Assembly: GCA_963767645.1 (NCBI GenBank)
Contig: CAVYEW010000020.1
Span: 1-26,697 of the forward strand
Direction: 5' to 3'
DNA length: 26,697 bases
From: DATFDN01 sp963767645
GTDB lineage: Bacteria; Pseudomonadota; Alphaproteobacteria; Acetobacterales; Acetobacteraceae
Position numbers and translations under genes: made by a program. Within the stretch, counting starts at the first letter, position 1. The number at the start of each line of letters is the position of its first letter. Positions 7,409 through 15,032 of this stretch are shown piece after piece. The notes below the pieces were generated by a model that was given only the letters and a program-made list of their open reading frames with translations, was not told the origin of the DNA and made no database searches.

Positions 7409-7908
7409 CGGCGCGCCATCTCGGGCTGACATGGGACCATCCGCGCGGCTTCAACGCGCTCGCGACGCCGCCGACGGGCCACAGGGCCGGCGCATTCGTG
7501 GATGCCCCGATAGGGCCGGGCGGCGACCGGAGGAGCGTGCTCGGCGGCACCGGTCTGGCCGTAACGAAGCGCGCCCGCCCCGATCCGACCCTGCTCGACC
7601 ACCTGCGCTGGTTGATGAGCCCGGAGGCGCAGGCTGGTTTCATCCCGCGCCACGACGGCCAGCCCTCGGCGCGGCTCGCCTGGTGTGGCCCAGCCGTCAA
7701 CGCGCGAAGCGCCGGCTTTTACCGGGCGACGCTGGCTACCACCGAGGCTGCCTGGGTGCGGCCCCGGCACGACGGCACGATCGCCCTCCAGACCGAGGCG
7801 TCTGCCCTGATCCGCAAATATCTGGACGGCGGGGCGAGCGCGCCAGACATCCTTTCAGTGCTCCGCAAACTTTGGCAACGCTCGCGCAAGGCGCGCGCGG
7901 CCTCCTGA
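7405..7908 (+). CDS. Internally deleted ABC solute-binding protein (N-terminal 20 aa joined to C-terminal domain)
   Basis: The 167-residue product starts MTARHLGLTWDHPRGFNAL, the signature beginning of a family of leaderless-looking solute-binding proteins (about 380 residues). After about residue 30 it continues with what is normally the last third of the same family: GGDRRSVLGGTGLAVTKRA, LRWLMSPEAQAGF, then AGFYRATLATTEAAWVRPR and YLDGGASAPDIL. About 200 central residues, including most of the N-lobe and hinge, are absent. The frame is kept across the join, which lies near 7456-7494. It overlaps the previous gene by 4 nt (ATGA) and precedes the CoA-transferase gene by 19 bp. A working binding protein is unlikely. 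It could be called a pseudogene. Confidence 0.65.
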   Translation: MTARHLGLTWDHPRGFNALATPPTGHRAGAFVDAPIGPGGDRRSVLGGTGLAVTKRARPDPTLLDHLRWLMSPEAQAGFIPRHDGQPSARLAWCGPAVNARSAGFYRATLATTEAAWVRPRHDGTIALQTEASALIRKYLDGGASAPDILSVLRKLWQRSRKARAAS

Positions 7909-7927
7909 CCTGACCGAGGACAACACG

Positions 7928-9136
7928 ATGACCCAGAAGGCGCTCGAAGACGTCACCATCCTGGATCTCAGCCATCTCCTCCAGGGGCCGTTCGCGACGC
8001 AACTGCTCGCTGACATGGGCGCGAACGTCATCAAGGTGGAACGCCCCGGTCAAGGTGACCTGTTCCGCACGATGACCTTCAACAACCGGTGGGTCGGCGG
8101 CACCGAGAGCCCCAATTTCCTGGCCTGGAACCGCAATAAACGCTCGCTGGCGATTGACCTCAAGGCCCCCGATGCAAAGGCGATCCTGTACCGGATCGCC
8201 GAAAGGGCCGACGTCGTGGTGCAGAACTTCCGCCCTGGCGTGCTGGCGAAACTCGGCTTCGGCTACGAAGATTTTCGAAGGGTAAACCCGCGCATTATTT
8301 ATTGTTCCGGCTCCGGCTACGGCGAGAGCGGCCCCTACCTGAACCGGCCTGGTCAGGACATGCTGATCCAGGGCTTGACCGGGATCGCGGCCGCGACCGG
8401 GCGCGGCGATGGTCCGCCGGTGCCGGTTGGTTCTGGCTTCTCCGATCAGGTCGGCGCCATGAACATGGTCTACGGCATCCTGACCGCACTCTATTGGCGC
8501 GAGCGCTCCGGTCTGGGCCAGGACATCAAGGTCGATTTGCTGTCGGCCATGCTGGCCCACCAGGGTCAAGAAATGCTCATGGCGATGAATTTCGACCAGG
8601 ATTTCGAGCGTCCCCGATCGGGCATCGGGCATCCGGGGATGGAAGCGCCCTTCGGTGTGTACCCAACGAGCGACGGCTGGGTGACGATTGCGATGAGTCC
8701 CTACAAGAAGCTCGTCGGCATCCTGGGCGACGACAACTTGCTTGCCTACGACAATCCCCGGGACCTTTTCGAGAAGCGCGACGAGATCTGGGGCAAGATC
8801 GCCGCCTTGACGAAGGGCTGGACCACGGCCGAGCTGATGCAGGCGATGTTGGCGGTCGATATCTGGTGCGGCGAAGTGAAGACCCACCTCCAGGCCGAGG
8901 CGGACCCCCAGGTCCGGCACATGGGCGCGATCACGAGCTATGAGCATCCCACCGCAGGCCACGTGAAGGTCGTGGCACCGGCCGTCAAGTTGAGCGCCAC
9001 GCCGGCCGAAGTCCGCGCTCCCGCGCCTCTCATCGGGCAGCACTCGCGCGAGGTTCTGGAACATTTCGGCTTCTCGAAAGACGAGATCGACAGCTTCATT
9101 GCGCGCAATGCTGTGGCGCAAGAGGCGGAATTTTGA
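7928..9136 (+). CDS. CaiB/BaiF (family III) CoA-transferase
   Basis: A 402-residue class III CoA-transferase. It has the N-terminal CoA-binding Rossmann part (ILDLSHLLQGPFATQLLADMG, VIKVERPGQGD), the conserved NRNKRSLAIDL, NFRPGVLAKLGFGYE, and the catalytic aspartate D164 in RPGQDML, which forms the acyl-enzyme anhydride. Later come a GHPGMEAPFGVYPTSDGW segment and a C-terminal APLIGQHSREVL. It moves CoA between acyl donors and acceptors, activating a carboxylic acid without ATP. It fits with the enoyl-CoA hydratase upstream. ATG 7928 has GAGGA about 8 nt upstream. It is the last gene of the plus-strand run. Donor and acceptor are not readable. Confidence 0.92.
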   Translation: MTQKALEDVTILDLSHLLQGPFATQLLADMGANVIKVERPGQGDLFRTMTFNNRWVGGTESPNFLAWNRNKRSLAIDLKAPDAKAILYRIAERADVVVQNFRPGVLAKLGFGYEDFRRVNPRIIYCSGSGYGESGPYLNRPGQDMLIQGLTGIAAATGRGDGPPVPVGSGFSDQVGAMNMVYGILTALYWRERSGLGQDIKVDLLSAMLAHQGQEMLMAMNFDQDFERPRSGIGHPGMEAPFGVYPTSDGWVTIAMSPYKKLVGILGDDNLLAYDNPRDLFEKRDEIWGKIAALTKGWTTAELMQAMLAVDIWCGEVKTHLQAEADPQVRHMGAITSYEHPTAGHVKVVAPAVKLSATPAEVRAPAPLIGQHSREVLEHFGFSKDEIDSFIARNAVAQEAEF

Positions 9137-9183
9137 GTATGCTCGCGTGAACGAGTCGAGGTTCGGCCAACCTGGTGCCCGCA

Positions 9184-9219
9184 GGCGCAGGGGTTAGAGA
9201 GGGCGCAGGGGTCAGAGAG
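9184..9219. repeat. 18-bp tandem duplication next to IS remnant
   Basis: The unit GGCGCAGGGGTTAGAGAG (9184-9201) is followed directly by a second copy with one change, T to C (9202-9219). It sits between the CoA-transferase stop and the degraded transposase, at the boundary of the two gene modules. Confidence 0.7.
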
Positions 9220-9228
9220 AACATCAGC

Positions 9229-9634
9229 TCAGTCGGCTTGGCGACGGAGCGGCGGACCAGGTCGGCGCCGTAGACGCTGTCGCCGGTAACCCAGGAGAAG
9301 GGCACGCCCGCAGCCCGCGCCCGCTCCAGCATGAGGCGGCCCAAGCTTCGGCTTGGTCGTGAACGCGACCGTCTCGGGCCCGCGCGCCGCTCTACGCCGG
9401 TCCGCATTCTCCGCCCATTCCGCGGGGCAGGGAGAGGGCGCGGTCGAGCAGAGCTTGTCCGTGCTGGCTGGCATAGCCCAGGACGACGCCGATCCGGCTG
9501 TTCTCGATCCGCCCGGCCGTGCCCGTGTATTGCCGCTGTACCCCGGCCGACTTGGTGCCTTGCTTGACGAAGCCGGCGTCCACCACAAGCACCGCGCCGT
9601 CGCACGGCTCATCGGCTCCGGATTGCTCCGGCAA
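9229..9634 (-). pseudogene. IS701-type (DDE) transposase fragment with two frameshifts
   Basis: Three consecutive minus-strand frames together spell the central part of an IS701-family transposase. From about 9590: AVLVVDAGFVKQGTKSAGVQ, RQYTGTAGRIENSRIGVVLG, YASQHGQALLDRALSLP. After a shift near 9425 (one extra C in a C run): AEWAENADRR and ARGPETVAFTTKPKLG. After a second shift near 9340: LMLERARAAGVPFSWVTGDS, VYGADL. The first catalytic Asp region (VVD) and the GDSVYG Asp are visible. The N-terminus and the C-terminal third, including the final catalytic Glu region, are missing. No terminal inverted repeats were found. It marks an old insertion or recombination point between the left and right modules. 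Confidence 0.75.
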
Positions 9635-9657
9635 ACTGGCCGCCTTCCCCGGCGCTG

Positions 9658-10611
9658 TCAGGCTGAGCGGCGGGTCAGCCCGCTGCCGGCGGCGGCCAGA
9701 ACGGCGATGATCACGACGCCCTGGACCATGTCCTGTACGCCGCCGCTCAGCCCGGCGATCTGCATGGTGGTGACGATTAGCACCAGCAGCACCGAGCCGA
9801 GTAGCGTGCCCAGCGGCGTGGCGCTGCCGCCGAAGATCAGCGTGCCACCCACCACCACCGCACCCACAGACTGCAGCAGATACGGCCGCCCCATTTCCAG
9901 GAACGCGCCCCCCGCATGGGCCGAGAGCAGAGCGCCGTCAGCTGCCGCCAGCACGGCGCTGAGCAGGAAGGCGACCGTCGTGACCCGGTCCACCCGCGCG
10001 CCGGCCAGCCCGGCCGCAACCGCGTTCTGCCCGGCCGCCATCAGGGTGCGGCCGTACCCTGTTCGGCGGATCAGCACGGACGCGCCCGCCGTCAGCGCCA
10101 CCGCCACCAGCAGGATCGCCGGCACGCCGAGCAGGCGCCCGGCGGACAGGTCGTGCAGCAGCGGGCTCACGGCAAAGGTCGTGAAGCGGGTGTTGGTCAG
10201 CAGCGTGGCGGTATCGAGCACGTAGCCCACGGCCAGCGTCGCGATGATGGCGGGCACCCGCAGCCGTAGGATCAGCAGCGCATTGACGGCGCCCACGACG
10301 AGCCCGACCAGTAGCACCGCGGGCAGCGCCACCAGCAGCCCGGCATTGCTGCCGCCCGACAGGATCATGGTGGCGAAGGCGGACAGCGTGATGACGCTGG
10401 GGATGGACAGGTCGATATTGCCGCCACCCGTGGCCACCGCAAACATCTGGCCGATCGCCGCCACTGCGAGGAACGACGCGGAGCCGGCGACGCCGGACAG
10501 GCTCTGCAGGCTGAACTGCTCCGTGGTAATGGACAGCGCCGCCCAAACCAGCAGCACACCGATCGCCGCGAAGCTCCAGCGGTTCCCTCGCAGCCAGGCG
10601 AGCACGGTCAT
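9658..10611 (-). CDS. Ribose-type ABC transporter permease (RbsC-like), second permease of transporter A
   Basis: This 317-residue membrane protein has 8-10 hydrophobic segments and BPD_transp_2 family landmarks: GQMFAVATGGGNIDLSIPSV (the conserved GG-IDLS segment), RLRVPAIIATLAVGYVLDT, TGYGRTLMAAGQNAVAAGLAG (the ATPase-contact region, normally G-NP-AA--SGI) and GAVVVGGTLIFGGSATPLGTLLG. It starts with ATG 10611, overlapping the stop of the ATPase-permease fusion by 4 nt. It probably forms a heterodimer with the permease domain of that fusion. It is the last gene of operon A. Its stop lies just beside the IS701 remnant, but the C-terminus looks complete. Confidence 0.88.
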   Translation of the reverse strand: MTVLAWLRGNRWSFAAIGVLLVWAALSITTEQFSLQSLSGVAGSASFLAVAAIGQMFAVATGGGNIDLSIPSVITLSAFATMILSGGSNAGLLVALPAVLLVGLVVGAVNALLILRLRVPAIIATLAVGYVLDTATLLTNTRFTTFAVSPLLHDLSAGRLLGVPAILLVAVALTAGASVLIRRTGYGRTLMAAGQNAVAAGLAGARVDRVTTVAFLLSAVLAAADGALLSAHAGGAFLEMGRPYLLQSVGAVVVGGTLIFGGSATPLGTLLGSVLLVLIVTTMQIAGLSGGVQDMVQGVVIIAVLAAAGSGLTRRSA

Positions 10612-13079
10612 TCCCCGCGCCTCGCCAGCGCCTGGCGCAACACCAGGATCGCGATCAGCAGCCCGCCCTGCACCGCTGCGTTATAATCGGAACTCACGCC
10701 CAGAAAGCCGAGCAGGCTGCCGATCAGCGACAGGCTGAGCGCGCCGCACACCACGCCGGCGGGGGCGATCCAGCCACCCGCCAGCGCGCAGCCACCGACG
10801 ACGACCGCGGCGATGCTGAGCAGCGTATACGAACCGCCCGCGTTGATGTCCGAGGCCGTGTTGATTGCCGTCATCGCCAGCCCGGCGGCCAGCGCGAAGC
10901 CTCCGGCGACGCCGTAGCGGACCAGTGCGGCCGCCCGGGCCGACCATCCGCCCTGCTCCAGCGCACGCGGATTGGCGCCGAAGCCCCGCAACACCACGCC
11001 CGACCGCCCGGCGTTGAAGACGGCCGCCAGGACAAGCGCCACCAGCACCGTGATCACCGAGGCAGGCAGGCCCGCGACATGGCCGGCGGCGGCGGCGGCG
11101 AGCCATCCCGGCGCGCTGCCCCCAGGCGTCGGCTGCAGCGCATAGCCGATGCCGGCCCAGATGAACGACGCGCCAAGGGTGACGACGATCGCGGGGATGG
11201 CGCGCACTTGGATCAGCAATCCCAGCAGCGCATAGGCCGTCAGAGCGACGGCCAGATCGAGCGCACCCCAGGCCGGGTGGTCCACCAGCGCAGTCGCGCT
11301 CAGCACGTTGACCAGGCTGGCAAAGGCGCCCACGCCGAGGTCGATCTCGCTTCCGCCCACCACGAGCATCTGCCCCAGCGCCACCAGCACCAGCGGCACG
11401 GAAGCGGTCGTCAGCAGGTCGATACCGAACAGCGTCGCCGCGTTGTGGTTCAGCAGGGCGATCGTCGCGAACATCAGCACCAGGATCAGCGCGGGGACCA
11501 GCCGGAACAGCCCCTCGTGCGCCGGGCGGCCACGCGACCTGCCGGCAGCGCCTTCCGCGAGCCACTCGGCGAACGCGGCGCCGACGATCGCCTCCTCGGT
11601 CAGCGCCTCCCTGCCCAACACGCGACGGATCACGCCGTCATGGAACACCAGCGCGCGGTCGCATTCCTGGAACTCGATCGTCTCCGAGCTGTACCAGACG
11701 ACCAGCTTGCCGAGTGTGGCCGCCTCACGGATCAGCCGATAGAATTCCTGTTTCACCGCAACGTCCACGCCGCGCGTCGGATCGTCGAGCAGGATGATGT
11801 CGGCATCCGTCATCATCGCCCGCGCCATCAGCACTTTCTGCTGGTTCCCGCCGGACAGCTCCAGGATCGCCGACCGGCGGCGCGCGGCCGGCAATTGCAC
11901 CGCATCGAGCCACCGCGCCGCCCACGCGCGCTCTGCCGCGGGTCGCAGCCAGGCGAGCGCCGGCCCGGCCGCCACGCGCCCGATTGTGGTGTTGGCCAGC
12001 ACATCCCATAGCGGGAAAACGCCCTCGCCAAGCCGGTCGCCCGAGACATAGGCGGCGCGGCCATGGCAGGTCAGTCCGGGCGTCCGCCTGCGCCGGACGG
12101 CAGCGTGCAGGGCGTGCAGGAACGCAAGCTGGCCGCTGCCCTCCAGGCCGGTCAGCCCGACGATCTCGCCGGCGCGCAACGTGATCGAAGCGACGGCCAG
12201 CGGCGCACCGATCTTGGCCTTCGCGGCCGCCTCGGCAGACGCAGCCGAGGCCGGCTGCGCGGCTGCCGTCGAGAGCGTCTGGCGCACCTCGCCGGCCATC
12301 GCGTCGACCATCTGCGGCACGCTGATCTGCGACGCGGGCGCGCTGCGCACCAGCCGGCCATTGCGCATCACCAGCACGCGGTGAGAGACCGCGGCCACCT
12401 CCTGCAATTTGTGGCTGATGAAGATCACCGCCGCACCCGCTCGGGCGCGCTCGGCGATGAAACTCTGCAGCGCCATGCTGTGCGGCCGGTCGAGCGCTGA
12501 TGTGGGCTCGTCGAGAATCAGCACGCGCAGGCCCGGATCGCTGGCGGCGCGCGCGATCTCCACCAACTGCCGTTGCGCGATCGGCAGATCGGCTACACGT
12601 GCTCGGGGGTCGATGCCGGATCCGGGAAAGATCGCGGCGATGCTGTGCGCCGCGAGCGCCGCATACCGGGCGCGCCAGAAGGGGCTGCCGGCGGCCAGCC
12701 CCGGTTGCTCGACATAGAAGTTCTCTGCCACCGTCAGACTATGACAAAGCGACAGCTCCTGATGCACGATGCGGATGCCGTACTCCCGCGCCCGCTGCGG
12801 ATTGAAGCGGGCGAGGTCGACCCGCTCGCCGCCGATCGCCAGCGTGCCGGCATCCGGCATCGAGATGCCGGCCAGAATGCGCATCAGCGTGCTCTTGCCG
12901 GCGCCGTTCGCACCGATCAGGCCCACGGTCTCGCCGCGCGCGATCGCGAACGAGAGCGACTCGTTCGCGATCGTCGGACCATAGGCCTTGGTGATGCCGT
13001 CCAGACGCAGGACCGCCGGTTCGCCGGCGGCGGATGACCGGCCGGCGCAGCCTTCGAGCGGCATTGCAGCGTTCGTCAC
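10608..13079 (-). CDS. Fused ABC transporter: two ATPase domains plus RbsC-like permease domain in one polypeptide
   Basis: An 823-residue fusion. Residues 1 to about 505 are an RbsA-type tandem ATPase. Domain 1 has Walker A GANGAGKST (56-64), Q-loop VHQE, a degenerate signature IAQRQ (167-171), Walker B VLILDEPTSALD and switch His ISHKL. Domain 2 has the usual degenerate P-loop GLEGSG (311-316), signature LSGGNQQ (408-414) and Walker B IILLDDPTRGVDV. In domain 2 the catalytic-Glu position is Asp (D433). An Ala-rich linker (about 270-290) joins the ATPase domains. Residues about 522-823 form a complete permease (LVALGQMLVVGGSEIDLGVG, AIPAIVVTLGASFIWAG, VVVGGCALAGGW). ATPase and permease are normally separate genes, and no frameshift is needed to read through. 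With the separate permease encoded next, the expected assembly is one fusion plus one permease. GTG 13079 is the likely start; ATG 13064 is an alternative. Confidence 0.88.
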   Translation of the reverse strand: MTNAAMPLEGCAGRSSAAGEPAVLRLDGITKAYGPTIANESLSFAIARGETVGLIGANGAGKSTLMRILAGISMPDAGTLAIGGERVDLARFNPQRAREYGIRIVHQELSLCHSLTVAENFYVEQPGLAAGSPFWRARYAALAAHSIAAIFPGSGIDPRARVADLPIAQRQLVEIARAASDPGLRVLILDEPTSALDRPHSMALQSFIAERARAGAAVIFISHKLQEVAAVSHRVLVMRNGRLVRSAPASQISVPQMVDAMAGEVRQTLSTAAAQPASAASAEAAAKAKIGAPLAVASITLRAGEIVGLTGLEGSGQLAFLHALHAAVRRRRTPGLTCHGRAAYVSGDRLGEGVFPLWDVLANTTIGRVAAGPALAWLRPAAERAWAARWLDAVQLPAARRRSAILELSGGNQQKVLMARAMMTDADIILLDDPTRGVDVAVKQEFYRLIREAATLGKLVVWYSSETIEFQECDRALVFHDGVIRRVLGREALTEEAIVGAAFAEWLAEGAAGRSRGRPAHEGLFRLVPALILVLMFATIALLNHNAATLFGIDLLTTASVPLVLVALGQMLVVGGSEIDLGVGAFASLVNVLSATALVDHPAWGALDLAVALTAYALLGLLIQVRAIPAIVVTLGASFIWAGIGYALQPTPGGSAPGWLAAAAAGHVAGLPASVITVLVALVLAAVFNAGRSGVVLRGFGANPRALEQGGWSARAAALVRYGVAGGFALAAGLAMTAINTASDINAGGSYTLLSIAAVVVGGCALAGGWIAPAGVVCGALSLSLIGSLLGFLGVSSDYNAAVQGGLLIAILVLRQALARRGE

Positions 13080-13091
13080 GCGCGATCCGCG

Positions 13092-14120
13092 CTACTTCTG
13101 CGGCAACAGGTTCGTCTTTACCCAGGCATCCGTGTAAGTTGGGCTGACGATCGATCCGGGTGCCATGTCGGCATAGTGGGCGAGGTTCTCGGATGTCACG
13201 GTGGCGACCGGCATCACCATGTAGTTAGGCGCCGTCGCACCCTTCAGAATATCCGCCATCAGCCAGAAGGCTGCTCCACTGATGCCCGGCGTGGTGTTCA
13301 TCGAGATCGTCTGGTAACCGTTCTTCTTGGCCTCATCGGCCCACCAGTGGATGAAGTTGGCGCTGCCGCCGCCGGAGATTACCGGGGGCTTCGTGACGTA
13401 CTCGCCACCGAACTGCGTGAACGCCTGGGCGATGCCGTAGTCGTCGCCGCCGCCCTGAGCGATCACAGCATCGATATGCGGCAGGGATGGCAGCACGTTG
13501 CTGACCGCAGCCTGCGCCACCGATCCGGTTGCCTGGCCATAGACCGTCGCCACGACCTTGATGCCGGGATATTTCTTCAGCACCGCCATCTGCGCCTCGT
13601 ACATGTCGTGGTCCGGCGCCGAACCCTTCACGCCGCGCACCACGATGACGTTGCCCTTGCCGCCGATCTTCTTGACGATCCACTCGGTCAACGACGTTTG
13701 ATACTGCGTGAAGTCGAAGTTCAACTTGTACGCGCAGGGCGCGCTGACGATGGAGTCGAAGGCGAGCACCTTAATGCCCGCCGCGCACGCCTTGGCAATG
13801 ATGCCGTTCAGCGCGGTTTCCGAAGCGGCGTCGATGACTATGCCGTCCACGTGCCGCAGGATCAGGTCTCCTATCTGCGACATCTGCTGGTTCACCGAGC
13901 CGTCGCCGTTCAGGATGATGTAATCCGAGATCACCCCATCCTTCTTCGCTTGCGCCGCGACGGACTGGAACGCGTCGACCATCTGATGGCGCCAGGTGTT
14001 GCCGTAATAGGAGTTGGAGAGGGCGATCACAGGCGCCGCGGCGCGCACCGGCACCGATGCCACGGCCACCACGCTCGCCACGGCAATCCCGAGCATCGAG
14101 CGCCTAGAGAGGTGTTTCAT
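13092..14120 (-). CDS. Periplasmic sugar-binding protein of transporter A (RbsB-like, Peripla_BP_4)
   Basis: A 342-residue binding protein. The N-terminus MKHLSRRSMLGIAVASVVAV carries a twin-arginine-like SRRSML motif and ends near VRAAA, so export is Tat- or Sec-dependent. The mature domain reads VIALSNSYYGNTWRHQMVDA, then GDLILRHVDGIVIDAASETA, GIKVLAFDSI, GKGNVIVVRGVKGSAPDHDM and IDAVIAQGGGDDYGIAQAF, the pattern of class B ribose-like binding proteins. It sits between the catabolic genes and the ATPase-permease fusion, 12 nt from the latter, and would deliver the pathway substrate. The ligand is probably an acid or branched sugar related to apionate, inferred from the operon only. GGGAG lies 9 nt before ATG 14120. 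Confidence 0.88.
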   Translation of the reverse strand: MKHLSRRSMLGIAVASVVAVASVPVRAAAPVIALSNSYYGNTWRHQMVDAFQSVAAQAKKDGVISDYIILNGDGSVNQQMSQIGDLILRHVDGIVIDAASETALNGIIAKACAAGIKVLAFDSIVSAPCAYKLNFDFTQYQTSLTEWIVKKIGGKGNVIVVRGVKGSAPDHDMYEAQMAVLKKYPGIKVVATVYGQATGSVAQAAVSNVLPSLPHIDAVIAQGGGDDYGIAQAFTQFGGEYVTKPPVISGGGSANFIHWWADEAKKNGYQTISMNTTPGISGAAFWLMADILKGATAPNYMVMPVATVTSENLAHYADMAPGSIVSPTYTDAWVKTNLLPQK

Positions 14121-14192
14121 CTATTGACTCCCTGCTGGTTCCGCTGCCGCTTGTTCGCGGCATGCGGTCGGACTGAGATGGACGCAAGCGAA

Positions 14193-15032
14193 TCACGGGC
14201 TGCAGATCGCCTGCACCGAGCGCTTGACCGCCGCCGGGTCGAAGATGTCGTCCAGCCAGCCTTCCCGGAAGATCAACGGCTTCGCCGCCTCGATCGCCCG
14301 CAGTGCGCCGTCGGAAAACCGGCCTTGCGGGAAGATGTCAAACGCGATCGCAAGCTCGATCGTCAGATGGCCGAGCAGAAAATCCGTTGCGGCCTCGCGC
14401 GGTACGCCGCGACGCACCGCTTCGTCGGTCGCCTCCCGCAGCGCGAGGCACAACGTCGCGCCAACCGTTTCCGACAGCGCCGGTTCCATGACCGCGATGT
14501 TCTCCACGGTGCAGCGGTGGGAGCGCATCACCGGCTTGAAGATCGTGCGCGCCACGCCCTCGCACAGCGCGTAGTGCTCCTCGGGCCCCTGCATCAGCGC
14601 GCAGACGATGTGCTGCTTGGCGTGCTCGCCGCCAAAGAAGTCGTGCTTCGCGGCCGTTTCCGTCTCGTCGTTGAAGATCGGCGGATGGCAGGGGTGGGTC
14701 ACGAAATAGGTCACGTCATCGCGTTCCGGCAGTTCCCCGGCGTACGGAGCCGCTGCGTCAAGCATGATGACCGCGGTGTTGGGGCGCAGCTCGGCGATGA
14801 AGGAATGCACAACCTTGCCGATCAGCCGGTCGGGCACCGCCATCACTACCACGTCGGCTGCGGCGAGGGCCGATTGCTGTTCCACGCAGTGCGCGCCCAC
14901 GGCGGCCTTGAGGCGCTCGCGTCCCTCCGGCGAGACTTCCACATGGTCCACCCGGTACGCGGAACCTTGCAGGTTCGTGGCCAGGCGGACGCCCATCTTT
15001 CCACCGGCGCCAAGCAATGCGATGCGTGTCAT
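14193..15032 (-). CDS. apnO: D-apionate oxidoisomerase-like protein (phosphogluconate-dehydrogenase C-terminal domain)
   Basis: A 279-residue protein with an N-terminal NAD-binding GAGGKMG loop (MTRIALLGAGGKMGVRLATN), then ADVVVMAVPDRLIGKV, a distinctive FVTHPCHPPIFNDE, DFFGGEHAKQHIVCALMQGP, and a C-terminal PGDH_C-type helical part (ATDFLLGHLTIELAIAF). This architecture is that of the ApnO family, which oxidises and rearranges D-apionate to 3-oxo-isoapionate with NAD. The next enzymes of that route, OiaK and OiaX, are encoded directly upstream in the same operon with ATGA overlaps, which strongly supports the assignment. Substrate specificity within the family is inferred from context. ATG 15032 overlaps the kinase stop by 4 nt; the next gene begins 72 nt after the stop. 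Confidence 0.75.
   Translation of the reverse strand: MTRIALLGAGGKMGVRLATNLQGSAYRVDHVEVSPEGRERLKAAVGAHCVEQQSALAAADVVVMAVPDRLIGKVVHSFIAELRPNTAVIMLDAAAPYAGELPERDDVTYFVTHPCHPPIFNDETETAAKHDFFGGEHAKQHIVCALMQGPEEHYALCEGVARTIFKPVMRSHRCTVENIAVMEPALSETVGATLCLALREATDEAVRRGVPREAATDFLLGHLTIELAIAFDIFPQGRFSDGALRAIEAAKPLIFREGWLDDIFDPAAVKRSVQAICSP

Noticed and set aside
7736..9121. Long minus-strand open frame opposite the CoA-transferase gene (461 codons)
   Set aside because: The plus strand encodes a complete CaiB/BaiF protein with its catalytic Asp; the antisense product matches nothing and has no ribosome binding site.
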